DNA of 64,000 nucleotides from NCBI GenBank assembly GCA_023399155.1, contig JAEWQP010000031.1:22915-86914 (forward strand), in the 5' to 3' direction. The notes beneath the pieces are model-generated. The model had not been told where the DNA came from. It did not search any database and saw only the letters and a program-made list of their open reading frames with translations. Position 1 is the stretch's first letter; every line of letters starts with the position of its first letter. Below are positions 38,853-46,887 of this stretch, in pieces. The stretch comes from Verrucomicrobiota bacterium (GTDB taxonomy: Bacteria; Verrucomicrobiota; Verrucomicrobiia; Opitutales; Opitutaceae). The position numbers and the translations under genes are program-made.

Positions 38853-40925
38853 ATGTGGATTGCGGGGGCAAGCGCGAGGCGGTTGCTTGCGCGCGTGTCC
38901 ACGTCGCCCCCGCCACCGCCGCTGCCCGAGTCCGCCTCATCGGCGGACGTCGGACCCGGCGTGGATGCCGCCGGTCCGGCCTGGCGCCGCGGGTGGGTGA
39001 GGGTGGCGATCGCGCTCGTGATCGCGGGCCAGTCGATGTCGTTCACACTCGCGACGAACCTGTCGCCTCCGGAGGGCTCGGCCTATTGGTTCCTGCAGGC
39101 AGGGCTGTGCGCGAGCGCGCTGCTCGTGTTCGCGCTCCTGGGCGGACCGCTCGTGCGGGAGTGCTGGGCTTCCGCGCGCGCCCGGCGTGTGACGGTGGAT
39201 ATGCTCTTTCTGGTGACACTGGTCGGTACGTTCACGGTGTCCGTGTTCGGCTCGCTGCAACGTCGGCCGACGGTCTACTACGAGCTGGTCGCGATCCTGC
39301 TCGCGATCTACACGGTCGGAAAACTCCTCGGCGCCCGCTCGCGCGTCCGCGCGCTCGCGGCGGTCGAGGCTTGGCGCGCCGAGCACGACACCTGCCTGGT
39401 GCTGGACTCCGCGGGATGCGAGGTCCCGACCCCCGCCGCCGACGTCCACCCCGGCCAGCGTGTTCGCATCCCCGCCGGAGCGGCCATCCCCGTCGACGGA
39501 CGGATCGCCGAAGGGCAGGGATGGGTGGTGACGACGCCGCTCACGGGCGAACTCGAGCCCACGGCATTTGGCCCCGGCGATGTTGTGCTTGCCGGCATGC
39601 GTTCGGTCGACGGCGTTTTCGTGGTGGAGGTCACCGCTGGCGGCGGCGGGCGTCGGCTCGACCGCGTGCTCGGCGAGATCTCTGCCGCGCAGTTGACTCC
39701 ATCGCGCATCCAGCAGCAGGCCGACCGCCTGGCCGCGCGTTTCGTGCCGATCGTGGTCGCGACGAGCGTCGGCACGTTTGCGGCCTGGCTCGCGTTCGAC
39801 TCGCTCGACGCGGCGATCGTGAACAGCCTCGCTGTCACGGTGGTCGCCTGCCCGTGCGCACTGGGCCTGGCGACGCCGCTCGGCGTCTGGTCGGGGCTGG
39901 TGCGCTTCAGCCGCCTCGGGCTCGTCGCGCGGACCGGCGATTTTCTTGAGACGCTGGCGCGCGCGACGACCGCGCTCTTCGACAAGACCGGCACGTTGTG
40001 CGAACCCGAACTCGCCGTCGGCGCGCTCGAGGTGGATCCCGGGTCGCCGCTCGCCGTGAGCGAGCTTCGCGCCGCGCTCGCGACAGCGGAGCTCGGGGTG
40101 CCCCATCCGGTCGCGAGTGCCCTGCGCCGCCTCGGCTCCGATGACGATCGCCGGCACTGGCGCCAGATCGAGACCCAGATCGTACCCGCCATGGGAATAC
40201 GGGCCCGGGTCGCCGCGGCGGCGGGGGCGCGGGAGTATGTGCTGCTCGCGGGTGAGCCCGGCTGGATCGCCTCCGAGACGGGGACGGCCGTGCCATCGCG
40301 GCGCGCAGCGCGCCGGGTCATCGCGGTCGCCGTCGACGGACGTCCGGCGGGGCGCATCGAGCTTCATGAGACGCCGCGCGAGCGGGCCGCCGTGGTGTTT
40401 GCGCGCCTGCGCGAGCTTGGGGTTGGCTGCGCGATCCTCACCGGCGACCGGAGTTTTCCGGACTCCGCCTGGCCGGAGGTGCCGCGCACCACCGGCATGT
40501 CCCCCGAGGAAAAGGCCCAGGAGGTGCGCGCGCGCCAGGCCCGTGGCGAGACCGTCATCTACGTGGGCGACGGGATCAATGACGCTCCGGCACTCGCGGC
40601 CGCCGACGGCTCCATCGCAATCCGCCAGGGCGCGGACCTCGCGCGCAGCAGTGCCATGGCGGTGCTCGCCGGTGACAGTCTCGCGAGCCTTCCCGAGGCG
40701 GTTCTCGTCGCCCGTGCCGTGCACCGTGCCATCCGCTCCAACCTCGTCCTCGCCGCCACCTACAACGCCGCGGGCATGGCGATCGCCGCGGCCGGCTGGC
40801 TGCATCCCGTCCTTGCCGCGTTGCTCATGGCCCTCTCGAGCGTGGTCGTCTCGACCCGCGTCGTCGCCGCAGCCGGCCGGGCCACAGCCGCGGACCACAA
40901 CGGATCACTGAAAGCGGAGGGCTGA
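38853..40925 (+). CDS. copper-type P1B ATPase lacking an HMA domain
   Basis: A protein of about 690 residues. Metal-ATPase motifs are present: TTPLTGELEP (in place of TGES/TGEP), membrane CPC in VVACPCALGLATPLG, phosphorylation LFDKTGTLCEPE, HP of GVPHPVAS, LTGDRS and GDGINDAPALAAADG. CPC and the following GLATP are typical of Cu+/Ag+ ATPases (CopA, or CcoI of cytochrome oxidase assembly). The N-terminus is Pro/Ser-rich and has no CxxC HMA domain. The start is uncertain: in-frame ATGs at 38820, 38835 and 38853 all lie in or at the gntK 5' end. It may deliver copper to a respiratory oxidase, but no cco/fix genes are in view. Confidence 0.85.
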   Translation: MWIAGASARRLLARVSTSPPPPPLPESASSADVGPGVDAAGPAWRRGWVRVAIALVIAGQSMSFTLATNLSPPEGSAYWFLQAGLCASALLVFALLGGPLVRECWASARARRVTVDMLFLVTLVGTFTVSVFGSLQRRPTVYYELVAILLAIYTVGKLLGARSRVRALAAVEAWRAEHDTCLVLDSAGCEVPTPAADVHPGQRVRIPAGAAIPVDGRIAEGQGWVVTTPLTGELEPTAFGPGDVVLAGMRSVDGVFVVEVTAGGGGRRLDRVLGEISAAQLTPSRIQQQADRLAARFVPIVVATSVGTFAAWLAFDSLDAAIVNSLAVTVVACPCALGLATPLGVWSGLVRFSRLGLVARTGDFLETLARATTALFDKTGTLCEPELAVGALEVDPGSPLAVSELRAALATAELGVPHPVASALRRLGSDDDRRHWRQIETQIVPAMGIRARVAAAAGAREYVLLAGEPGWIASETGTAVPSRRAARRVIAVAVDGRPAGRIELHETPRERAAVVFARLRELGVGCAILTGDRSFPDSAWPEVPRTTGMSPEEKAQEVRARQARGETVIYVGDGINDAPALAAADGSIAIRQGADLARSSAMAVLAGDSLASLPEAVLVARAVHRAIRSNLVLAATYNAAGMAIAAAGWLHPVLAALLMALSSVVVSTRVVAAAGRATAADHNGSLKAEG

Positions 40926-40995
40926 CGGCTGAGACCTCAGTTGAGAGCCGAAAGCTGACGGCTGCAAACCGACAGCTGATCGCTCCCTCACAGAA

Positions 40996-41070
40996 TGGTG
41001 GGTCGACTGGGATTCGAACCCAGAACCAATTGCTTAAAAGGCAACTGCTCTACCGTTGAGCTATCGACCC
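40996..41070 (-). tRNA. tRNA-Lys, anticodon TTT
   Basis: On the minus strand the 75-nt sequence folds fully: acceptor GGGTCGA with TCGACCC, D-arm GCTC/GAGC, anticodon arm GTTGC/GCAAT around CTTTTAA (anticodon UUU), and T-arm CTGGG/CCCAG around TTCGAAT. Discriminator A and CCA are encoded. The 5' half (41033-41070) is identical to 54777-54814. This marks it as the integration site of the element to its right, so its 5' flank now belongs to that element. Confidence 0.97.
41033..41070 (-). repeat. attL core, within intact tRNA-Lys
   Basis: A 38-bp sequence from the anticodon loop to the tRNA 5' end, starting CTTAAAAGGCAACTG on the plus strand and ending CTATCGACCC. It is identical to 54777-54814. 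The flanking bases differ on both sides (G/C before, A/C after), so 38 bp is the full duplication. Confidence 0.95.
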
Positions 41071-41112
41071 AAGGCGTTGTTACTCAGTAATATCGGACTC
41101 CGTTGTTGAATC

Positions 41113-41133
41113 GTTATACCCGCCATTTATACC
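41113..41133 (+). promoter_or_regulatory. left arm-type integrase site candidates
   Basis: GTTATACC (41113-41120) and TTTATACC (41126-41133) lie in direct orientation 13 bp apart, 43 bp inside attL. The same word, spaced 14 bp, occurs at the right end (54627-54648). Such paired repeats flanking cores are typical arm sites for tyrosine integrases. On the minus strand they read GGTATAAC/GGTATAAA and could also be -10 elements for tRNA-Lys. Confidence 0.5.
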
Positions 41134-41166
41134 AGAGAGCAGCGGGCGCGCTGCAACGCTCTGAAA

Positions 41167-42348
41167 ATGTGGGATAAGACCAACGTTGGGAATCTCCTGA
41201 GGCATCGCCAAAGTGGGCGGTATTACGCGCGGTTCTCGATCGGGGGCAAGCGCAAGATGCTGGCTCTCAAGACGGACAAGATCACGGTGGCGAAGATCCG
41301 GCTGCACAAGAAGCTGGCCGAAATTGAGGCCCGCCGCCTCATCGCTCCACGGCTGGAGTCCGGAGAAGCCGTGATGTCGGATTTGATCGCGCGCTATCGC
41401 GAGCTCGTGGATGCGGATTCGGGCCTGTCGACCGGCGGAAAGCGAGCACGCGAGCACGCCGTGAAGCGGCTGGAGCGCACGTGGCCCGAGATCGGCAAAC
41501 TCAAACCTGCGTCCGTGACACGCGAGTCCATCATTGCCTGGTCGAACCGGATGCACACCGAGGCCCCGGTACAGCCCGCGCCGGGCACGAAGACGCGGCG
41601 CAAGGGATATGCGCCCGCGTCCATCAACCAATCGGTCGACGCGTTGCGCCGCATCCTGACGTTGGCTGTCGAGACTGGCGCCGTCCACGCGAACCCATTC
41701 GACTTACTGAAGGGCCGCCATGCACGCGCGCGCAAGGCCGTCCCGCTACGAAGGATCAACCTGCCGGAGCCGTCGGCCTGCGAGCGTGTGTTTGCCGCGA
41801 TCGATAACCCCGTGATCCATCCCGACGTGCCTCGGCCGATCGCCGACCAGCTTCGCGAAGATGCCAGGGACGCCGGCGAGCTGGTCCGCGGCCTGGCCTA
41901 TTCCGGCATGCGATTGAGTGAGGCGGCACGCTTCACCTGGGAGGATATTCGCGGGGAAGCCTTCATCGTCCACGGCACGAAGACTGAGTCCTCGGCGGGG
42001 CGTCGGGTGCCGATCATCCCGCCCATGCAGGATCTTCTGGATCGGATGCGTGCGCGTCGTGAAGCGAGGGAATGGCCGGTGACAGGCCCAGTTTTTCGTA
42101 TTCGCGAATGCCAGAAGACACTCGATCGGGCATGCAAGTCGGTCGGACTCACGCGTCTTCGTCACCACGATCTGCGGCACCTCTTTGCGACGGCCGCGAT
42201 CGAGAGCGGAGTCGATATCCCGACTGTATCCAGGTGGCTAGGACACAAGGACGGCGGCGCCCTGGCCATGCGCGTTTACGGGCATCTGCGCGTTGAGCAT
42301 TCGATCGCGCAAGCTCGCAAGGTGACGTTCCTAGGGCGCGTTCGGTGA
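41167..42348 (+). CDS. int: tyrosine recombinase (site-specific integrase)
   Basis: A 393-residue integrase adjacent to attL. An N-terminal arm-binding part (YARFSIGGKRKMLALKT) precedes a SAM-like core-binding domain (about 75-185) and the catalytic domain (about 215-390). Catalytic residues are Arg in AYSGMRLSEA, Lys-containing beta-hairpin TKTESSAGRRVP, HxxR in HHDLRHLF, His in WLGHKD and the Tyr nucleophile in MRVYGHL. It should catalyse insertion into and, with an excisionase, removal from tRNA-Lys. Small HTH proteins downstream could serve as excisionase. Confidence 0.95.
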   Translation: MWDKTNVGNLLRHRQSGRYYARFSIGGKRKMLALKTDKITVAKIRLHKKLAEIEARRLIAPRLESGEAVMSDLIARYRELVDADSGLSTGGKRAREHAVKRLERTWPEIGKLKPASVTRESIIAWSNRMHTEAPVQPAPGTKTRRKGYAPASINQSVDALRRILTLAVETGAVHANPFDLLKGRHARARKAVPLRRINLPEPSACERVFAAIDNPVIHPDVPRPIADQLREDARDAGELVRGLAYSGMRLSEAARFTWEDIRGEAFIVHGTKTESSAGRRVPIIPPMQDLLDRMRARREAREWPVTGPVFRIRECQKTLDRACKSVGLTRLRHHDLRHLFATAAIESGVDIPTVSRWLGHKDGGALAMRVYGHLRVEHSIAQARKVTFLGRVR

Positions 42349-42415
42349 TGCGGTTGGCGGCCGTGTTCCTGACGCACGGCCAACAGGTTCGATGAAGGCC
42401 CGCTAGGGCAGAGCG

Positions 42416-42448
42416 TGTTCCACGTGGCACACTGTTCCAGGTGGAACA
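42416..42448. promoter_or_regulatory. tandem dyad operator
   Basis: Two 16-bp dyads stand side by side: TGTTCCACGTGGCACA (42416-42431) and TGTTCCAGGTGGAACA (42433-42448). The second is perfectly symmetric apart from its central GG, and the first differs by one base in the right half. Spacing is 17 bp. They lie about 85-115 bp upstream of the first small HTH gene, where a repressor of the element's lysogeny switch would bind. Which protein binds is unknown. Confidence 0.6.
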
Positions 42449-42532
42449 GTTGATAGGGCAAAAGCAGAATGTTCGGAAAATCCGACTCGCGAAGGATTGT
42501 CGGTGCTGTGCCGCTGTGTTCGTGTTATTCGC

Positions 42533-42742
42533 ATGAACGCAGGCGAAAGCTCAGCAACTCGAACCGGTATTGGTGCCAGCGGCATGGGTCCGCTCGCAGT
42601 CGGTCGTCTGGAAGCGGCCCGACTTCTTGGCGTATCCGCAACCAAATTATGGCGCCTTGAGCAGGAGGGCCTGGTGAAGCAAATTCCTGGTTTGCGCGGC
42701 AAATACTCGGTCGAAGCGCTACGGAGATTCACTCAGGGCTGA
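42533..42742 (+). CDS. small MerR/excisionase-like HTH protein
   Basis: A 69-residue protein from the ATG at 42533. The C-terminal 50 residues read AVGRLEAARLLGVSATKLWRLEQEGLVKQIPG followed by KYSVEALRRFTQG. This is the HTH_17/winged-helix pattern: LGVS turn, W recognition helix, then the wing and a final helix. Proteins like this are excisionases or transcription regulators in mobile elements. It sits next to the tandem dyad operator. Confidence 0.65.
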   Translation: MNAGESSATRTGIGASGMGPLAVGRLEAARLLGVSATKLWRLEQEGLVKQIPGLRGKYSVEALRRFTQG

Positions 42743-42945
42743 GTGATGCCTTTCTCGACAGGATCGGATCAGAAGCGAGGCGCTCAGCGGCAATCTTGCA
42801 GGCGCATGAACGTCCTTCTGTGGCTCGGGAGGATCGGTGGCCGTGCCCGATTTCTCATAGGAGAAAGGCATCAGACGATCGAATCCAAAATGTCGAGTTT
42901 GGCCCTGAAAGGTCCCATCCGTGCCTATTGGTGGAGACCATTGTC

Positions 42946-43176
42946 ATGTCGAACTGCAAAAATCCATCCGCGGCTTCTCGCCAGTCTCGTATCGACGCCC
43001 CCAAACTCTTGCCGCCTTCCGCTGTTCGGGAGGCTCTGGCACTTGCTCCGGGATCGAAGGGTGTTCTGCGCGGGCTTGAGGCTCGGGGCGCGCTAGTGCC
43101 GATACGCCTTGGGCCGAAGACGCTGAGGTACAGGGCCGCCGATCTGGAAGCCCTCGTCAAGTCGGGCGGCGCCTAA
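42946..43176 (+). CDS. small DNA-binding protein, AlpA/excisionase-like (putative)
   Basis: A 76-residue protein from the ATG at 42946. The core PPSAVREALALAPGSKGVLRGLEARGALVPIRLGPKTLRYRAADLEALVKSG ends with the wing-and-helix pattern (LRYRAADLEAL) shared by AlpA-like and excisionase-like proteins. It is the second such gene in a row after int. The first 20 residues are Ser/Ala-rich. Function as regulator or excisionase is inference. Confidence 0.55.
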   Translation: MSNCKNPSAASRQSRIDAPKLLPPSAVREALALAPGSKGVLRGLEARGALVPIRLGPKTLRYRAADLEALVKSGGA

Positions 43177-43221
43177 TCACAACTTCTGCCCCTGTCACGA
43201 ATACCTAACTACACCTCTGCA

Positions 43222-44004
43222 ATGAACTCGCCCTCTTCGGTCTCAATGTCACCGACCGCTCCATCGCGGCTCGGGTATTTCTCCACGCTGCTTTCTCTGC
43301 TGAAGCCGATCGCCGCCCGGTTCGGCATTCGTTCGTCGGGCGGGCCACTCATCTCCCAACTCGAAGCAAAGCCGGGTGCAAGCGATGCGGTCGCTGCTGC
43401 CCGCACGGAAGCGCGGCGGGTCGCGGGTAATCTTCGTCCGGGCGCGCGACCGGCCAGCGCTCCTCTTGTCGTCGCTGCGTCGTCGAAGGCTGCCGAAAAC
43501 GGGCCCGTGGACGAAGTCACGCGCCTGCGCGCGGTCGTCGCTTCGCTTGGGCTCTCGCCTTCTGTCACCGCCCGCGAGGCAACCAGCGAGCTTGAGGCCG
43601 TCGTCCGCCTGGCCGCCGGCACCCCGTCTCCGGGCACGCGACCCCCATCCTCTTCCATGAAAACTGATCAAAAACCTTCGACACCTTCCACGTCGGCCGC
43701 GACCGCACCAACCTCCGCTGCGCTCGGACTCAACCAACCGCCGCCGATCGAGCAGCCGGTTGAACTGCAGTCCAGGCCGGGCACCGCAGCGGACGCCTTG
43801 GTCGCGGACCTGCGATACTCTCGCGATCCCGAGCGGCGCCGCGAGGCCCTGCGGCGGTACGTCGAAGCTTTCCGAGTCGAGGCGATCCTCGATCTGCTGT
43901 CGGATGAGGAGCTCTCCGCCGCCATTCGACTTGAACCGGATCGGAGCGTTCGCGATCGCCTGGCGTCCGTTTCATGCGACCGACGCGCGCAGCGCCGCGG
44001 CTAG
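43222..44004 (+). CDS. uncharacterised Ala/Pro-rich protein of the element
   Basis: A 260-residue protein I do not recognise. It is low-complexity and probably partly disordered (for example PGARPASAPLVVAASSK, KPSTPSTSAATAPTSA). Two helical parts stand out: about 92-125 (EVTRLRAVVASLGLSPSVTA then TSELEAVVRLAAG), a pattern also seen at the end of Mu-like phage I proteins, and about 190-250 (ALVADLRYSRDPERRREALR then LDLLSDEELSAAIRLEPD). No catalytic motif is visible. It reads as a single uninterrupted frame with host-like codon use. Confidence 0.5.
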   Translation: MNSPSSVSMSPTAPSRLGYFSTLLSLLKPIAARFGIRSSGGPLISQLEAKPGASDAVAAARTEARRVAGNLRPGARPASAPLVVAASSKAAENGPVDEVTRLRAVVASLGLSPSVTAREATSELEAVVRLAAGTPSPGTRPPSSSMKTDQKPSTPSTSAATAPTSAALGLNQPPPIEQPVELQSRPGTAADALVADLRYSRDPERRREALRRYVEAFRVEAILDLLSDEELSAAIRLEPDRSVRDRLASVSCDRRAQRRG

Positions 44005-44141
44005 AAACTGCGGGGTGCGGCGCGCGATGTTGGCTACTGGATACTAGCAAGCATTGCAGTTGTGGGCATGGGAGTGCCTCCCCTGTGCGCCGCACCCCTA
44101 TTCTCTTCGTACACAAGGTCAGTAACAACTTTCTACGTACT

Positions 44142-44771
44142 ATGCGCAGCGTCATGTATCTACTTCTCGGGCGGCCGGATCATCTCGGCGCCACGATGCC
44201 CACACTCCTTTGGTTCGGGGACCGGCGCTCCCAGCTGATGCACGCCATGGAGCTGGCCTCCGACGAGTATGTCGGCGTCATCGAGTTCGCCGAACTTCGC
44301 TGGAGGCATAATTCGCGGGCCGTGGCTCGCCGCGCAGAACTCGCCGCAAAGTATCCGGGAACTCCTGTCGGCGACTTTGCGGATCTGCCGATCGAGGTGG
44401 ACAACGACGATCAAGCCAACTGCCTACTGACCCACGCGGAAAGCTCGAAGCGGTTCCTCTATTTCGTTTTTGGAGCGCCTGATCAGCGCAATGCCACTCA
44501 GATGCGGTTGCTTTGGTGGGGCACGCGGCGGGCCACTGTCGATCTCGTGCGTGCCCTCGCCGTTGACGAATTCATCGGAGTCATCAGCCAACCGACTATT
44601 CGATGGAAGCATGGAGCCGGGGCTGCCGCCAAGCGGTCCGCGGCCGCGGCGCGCGAGGGACTCCCGGTCGCGGCGTTCGCCGGCATGGGCGGAATCGAAA
44701 TCGAATCCATCGACCAGGCCGCGGCTCTCTTCGGCGGAGTCGATCGCGTCCCGGAGCTGCTGACTGTTTGA
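44142..44771 (+). CDS. unknown protein with an internal duplication
   Basis: A 209-residue protein (or 205 from the ATG at 44154). It is made of two copies of an 85-residue unit. The first begins YLLLGRPDHLGATMPTLLWF and the second YFVFGAPDQRNATQMRLLWW. Both then share a (D/V)E(Y/F)(V/I)GVI(E/S) segment, an RW(R/K)H segment and end IE(V/I)...DQA. I estimate about a third of positions identical. I know no family with these signatures. The aromatic LLW(F/W)G and RW(R/K)H motifs suggest a ligand- or peptide-binding fold, but that is speculation. Confidence 0.6.
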   Translation: MRSVMYLLLGRPDHLGATMPTLLWFGDRRSQLMHAMELASDEYVGVIEFAELRWRHNSRAVARRAELAAKYPGTPVGDFADLPIEVDNDDQANCLLTHAESSKRFLYFVFGAPDQRNATQMRLLWWGTRRATVDLVRALAVDEFIGVISQPTIRWKHGAGAAAKRSAAAAREGLPVAAFAGMGGIEIESIDQAAALFGGVDRVPELLTV

Positions 44772-44787
44772 CCGTCCACCGTCGAAC

Positions 44788-44979
44788 ATGCGCCTTCCAG
44801 ACCATCATGCCCTCGTGGTTGAGCGTCCACTACGCTCGACTCAGCCCGAGCGCCGTGTTGCGGTCCGAGGCACAGCCCTCAGCAAGCTTGCCTGCGGAAA
44901 GCGTTTTTCCCGGGGCAAGCCGGTATCCTTACGCCGCTTGATCGTGAAACTGGAAGAGCGCTACCTATCTGTGCGCTGA
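44788..44979 (+). CDS. possible small basic protein
   Basis: A 63-residue open frame between two element genes, 16 bp after the duplicated-domain gene and 10 bp before the helicase-like gene. It is strongly basic (RRVAVRGTALSKLACGKRFS then RRLIVKLEERYLSVR). There is no recognised domain and only weak support beyond position and spacing. Confidence 0.25.
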   Translation: MRLPDHHALVVERPLRSTQPERRVAVRGTALSKLACGKRFSRGKPVSLRRLIVKLEERYLSVR

Positions 44980-44989
44980 GAACCCGTCG

Positions 44990-46534
44990 ATGCGCACCGC
45001 AAACAGGCTCAGTGCCCGGGTGATCGATAGTAGGCCCGACATGTCCGACGCCCGATCTCGCATGGAAAAGACGAACGGCGCAATTGGGGTCCCTTGCGAT
45101 GAACTCGCCGAACGGACCGTCGTCGGGACGCTACTCGCGTTTGGCGATGACTATGGCCCCGGATTGCTGCGCGTCGCTCTGGACGCTGGCATCTCTCACG
45201 AATCTTTCTTCAGCGCCGCTCATCGTTTAGTGTGGTGCGAGATCGAACAGCTGGTGACCGCGGGAAAGAGTGTGAGCGTGGTCGCTGTGCTCCTTGCGCT
45301 CAGCGACGGCGGCGCGATCGCCGCTGCAGGTGGGCCTGCCTCTGTCGAGCGGCTGGCAAACGATGTCGCCGGGCGGGTTACTCCACTCTCGTTCAAGTCA
45401 GGGTTCGTCGAGGCCGTCCTCGCGCTCAAGCGCAAGGAAGTCGATCGCGAGGTTCAGCGCCGGGCGCGGACGATAGATGCGGCGCTTGCAGTCAACGACC
45501 ACAGCGTCGTGATCGAGCAAGCGCGCAAGCTCTCGGAGCTGGTCGGGCGGAATGAACGAGTTTCGGCCCTGCCTCCGATAATGGGTTGGGATGCATTCGT
45601 GAAGACCGAGCGGCAACGACCGCAAGAACTCATCGCCGGAGTTTTGCACCGGGGCTCCAAGCTAATGCTTGGTGGTGGCGCGAAAAGTTTCAAGACGTGG
45701 TGCCTGCTGGACATGGGCCTGAGCATCGCGACGGGAAAGCCGTGGTGGGGGATTGGCACCACGCAGACGTCCGTGCTCTACGTGAACTTCGAGCTGCAGG
45801 TCGAGTTCTGCCAGGAGCGCGTCAGAGCGATCGCAAAGGCGAAGGAGATCCCTGACGCGCCCCACTTCACGAGTTGGCACCTTCGCGGCCATGCGCGCGA
45901 TCTGCGCGAACTCATGCCGTACTTAATTTCCCGCACCGCCGGGGCCGAAATCGGGCTGATAATTTTGGACCCGATTTACAAGGCGCTCGGCGATCGAGAC
46001 GAAAACAGCAACGGTGAGGTAGCTCAGCTCCTCAACGAAGTGGATGCACTCGCAGTGCGCACCGGGGCGGCCATCGCCTTCGGACACCACTTCTCCAAGG
46101 GTAACCAGGCAAGCAAAGACACTCGCGATCGTGTATCCGGCGCCGGCTCATGGACTCGAGATCCAGACGCCTTGATCACGCTCACGCCTCACGAAGAGGA
46201 AGGATGCTTTGCCGCGGAGTTCACCCTTCGGAATTGCCGGGCGAAAGACCCGTTCGTCTTGCGCTGGAAATTCCCGTGCTTCGAGTCAGCACCGGGACTG
46301 AGCCCGACAGCGCTCAGGGAACCAGGAAGGCCGAAGTCGCACACGGCCGACAAGCTGCTGGATGTGCTCGGGGACGACTGTCTGACGTTCTCGGCCTGGT
46401 CGTCGAGATGTGAGGATCGGGGCGTCAGTCCGACGTCGTTCAAGCGGCTGCTGGCCGAGCTGAAGGCAGCGAAGCGGATCAAGCAGGTCGGGATCTACTA
46501 CGCGCGAGCGGAAGGCTCGAAGGCCGCTACCTGA
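44990..46534 (+). CDS. RepA/DnaB-like AAA ATPase (replication helicase candidate)
   Basis: A 514-residue protein. Residues about 36-150 resemble the DnaB N-terminal domain (ELAERTVVGTLLAFG then SHESFFSAAHRLVWCEIEQL). A RecA-fold domain follows (about 210-420) with Walker A MLGGGAKSFKTWCLLDM, FELQVEFCQERV, Walker B GLIILDPIYKALG and a sensor-like GHHFSKGN. This is the AAA_25/RSF1010-RepA type. The C-terminal 70 residues form a probable HTH (FSAWSSRCEDRGVSPTSFKR). It likely drives replication of the excised element. A start at 45041 (MSDARSR) is also possible. Confidence 0.8.
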   Translation: MRTANRLSARVIDSRPDMSDARSRMEKTNGAIGVPCDELAERTVVGTLLAFGDDYGPGLLRVALDAGISHESFFSAAHRLVWCEIEQLVTAGKSVSVVAVLLALSDGGAIAAAGGPASVERLANDVAGRVTPLSFKSGFVEAVLALKRKEVDREVQRRARTIDAALAVNDHSVVIEQARKLSELVGRNERVSALPPIMGWDAFVKTERQRPQELIAGVLHRGSKLMLGGGAKSFKTWCLLDMGLSIATGKPWWGIGTTQTSVLYVNFELQVEFCQERVRAIAKAKEIPDAPHFTSWHLRGHARDLRELMPYLISRTAGAEIGLIILDPIYKALGDRDENSNGEVAQLLNEVDALAVRTGAAIAFGHHFSKGNQASKDTRDRVSGAGSWTRDPDALITLTPHEEEGCFAAEFTLRNCRAKDPFVLRWKFPCFESAPGLSPTALREPGRPKSHTADKLLDVLGDDCLTFSAWSSRCEDRGVSPTSFKRLLAELKAAKRIKQVGIYYARAEGSKAAT

Positions 46535-46887
46535 AGGGGCGGCTGTGATCCAATGAAGCCAAGGACCACAAGGCCCATATCTATTTTGGCCCCGGCGATA
46601 GCCGAGGGACCAAGGTCCACAACCCCCTTCTTTAGAAGGGGGTTGTGGAACCTTGACCCCGCACCTCGGCCTCGCCGGCTGGTCGGGGTGAGTGAAAGTT
46701 TTGGTCCCTGCTGTGGGCGTCCAGACAGACCGACCACCGGTGTGGGGACCGGAGGGAGCGCCCGGTCGGCATGCCCGCGCCCACCCCCCGGTAGGGAGTC
46801 TCCTTGCGCCCTGGTCCCCATGACAGGTTCCGCGGAGGCGCCTGGTTCGACCACGCGAAGGGGGACTGGAAATCGGGAAAACGCGCA
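46535..46887. other. hairpin-rich noncoding spacer; candidate origin or packaging site
   Basis: This 353-bp spacer lies between the replication-type ATPase and the small terminase. It contains a long hairpin (46612-46654: 15 perfect pairs around a TT loop, extended by five more pairs past a bulged A) and five GGACC/GGTCC words (about 46563, 46607-46617, 46703, 46746 and 46813). No convincing gene is seen on either strand. Position suggests an origin or a cos/pac site. Confidence 0.45.
46612..46654. terminator. strong hairpin after the RepA-like gene
   Basis: CCACAACCCCCTTCT pairs exactly with AGAAGGGGGTTGTGG; flanking AAGGT and ACCTT extend the stem. There is no U-run, so it may be a bidirectional attenuator, an origin hairpin or a terminase-recognition structure rather than a plain terminator. 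Confidence 0.5.
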
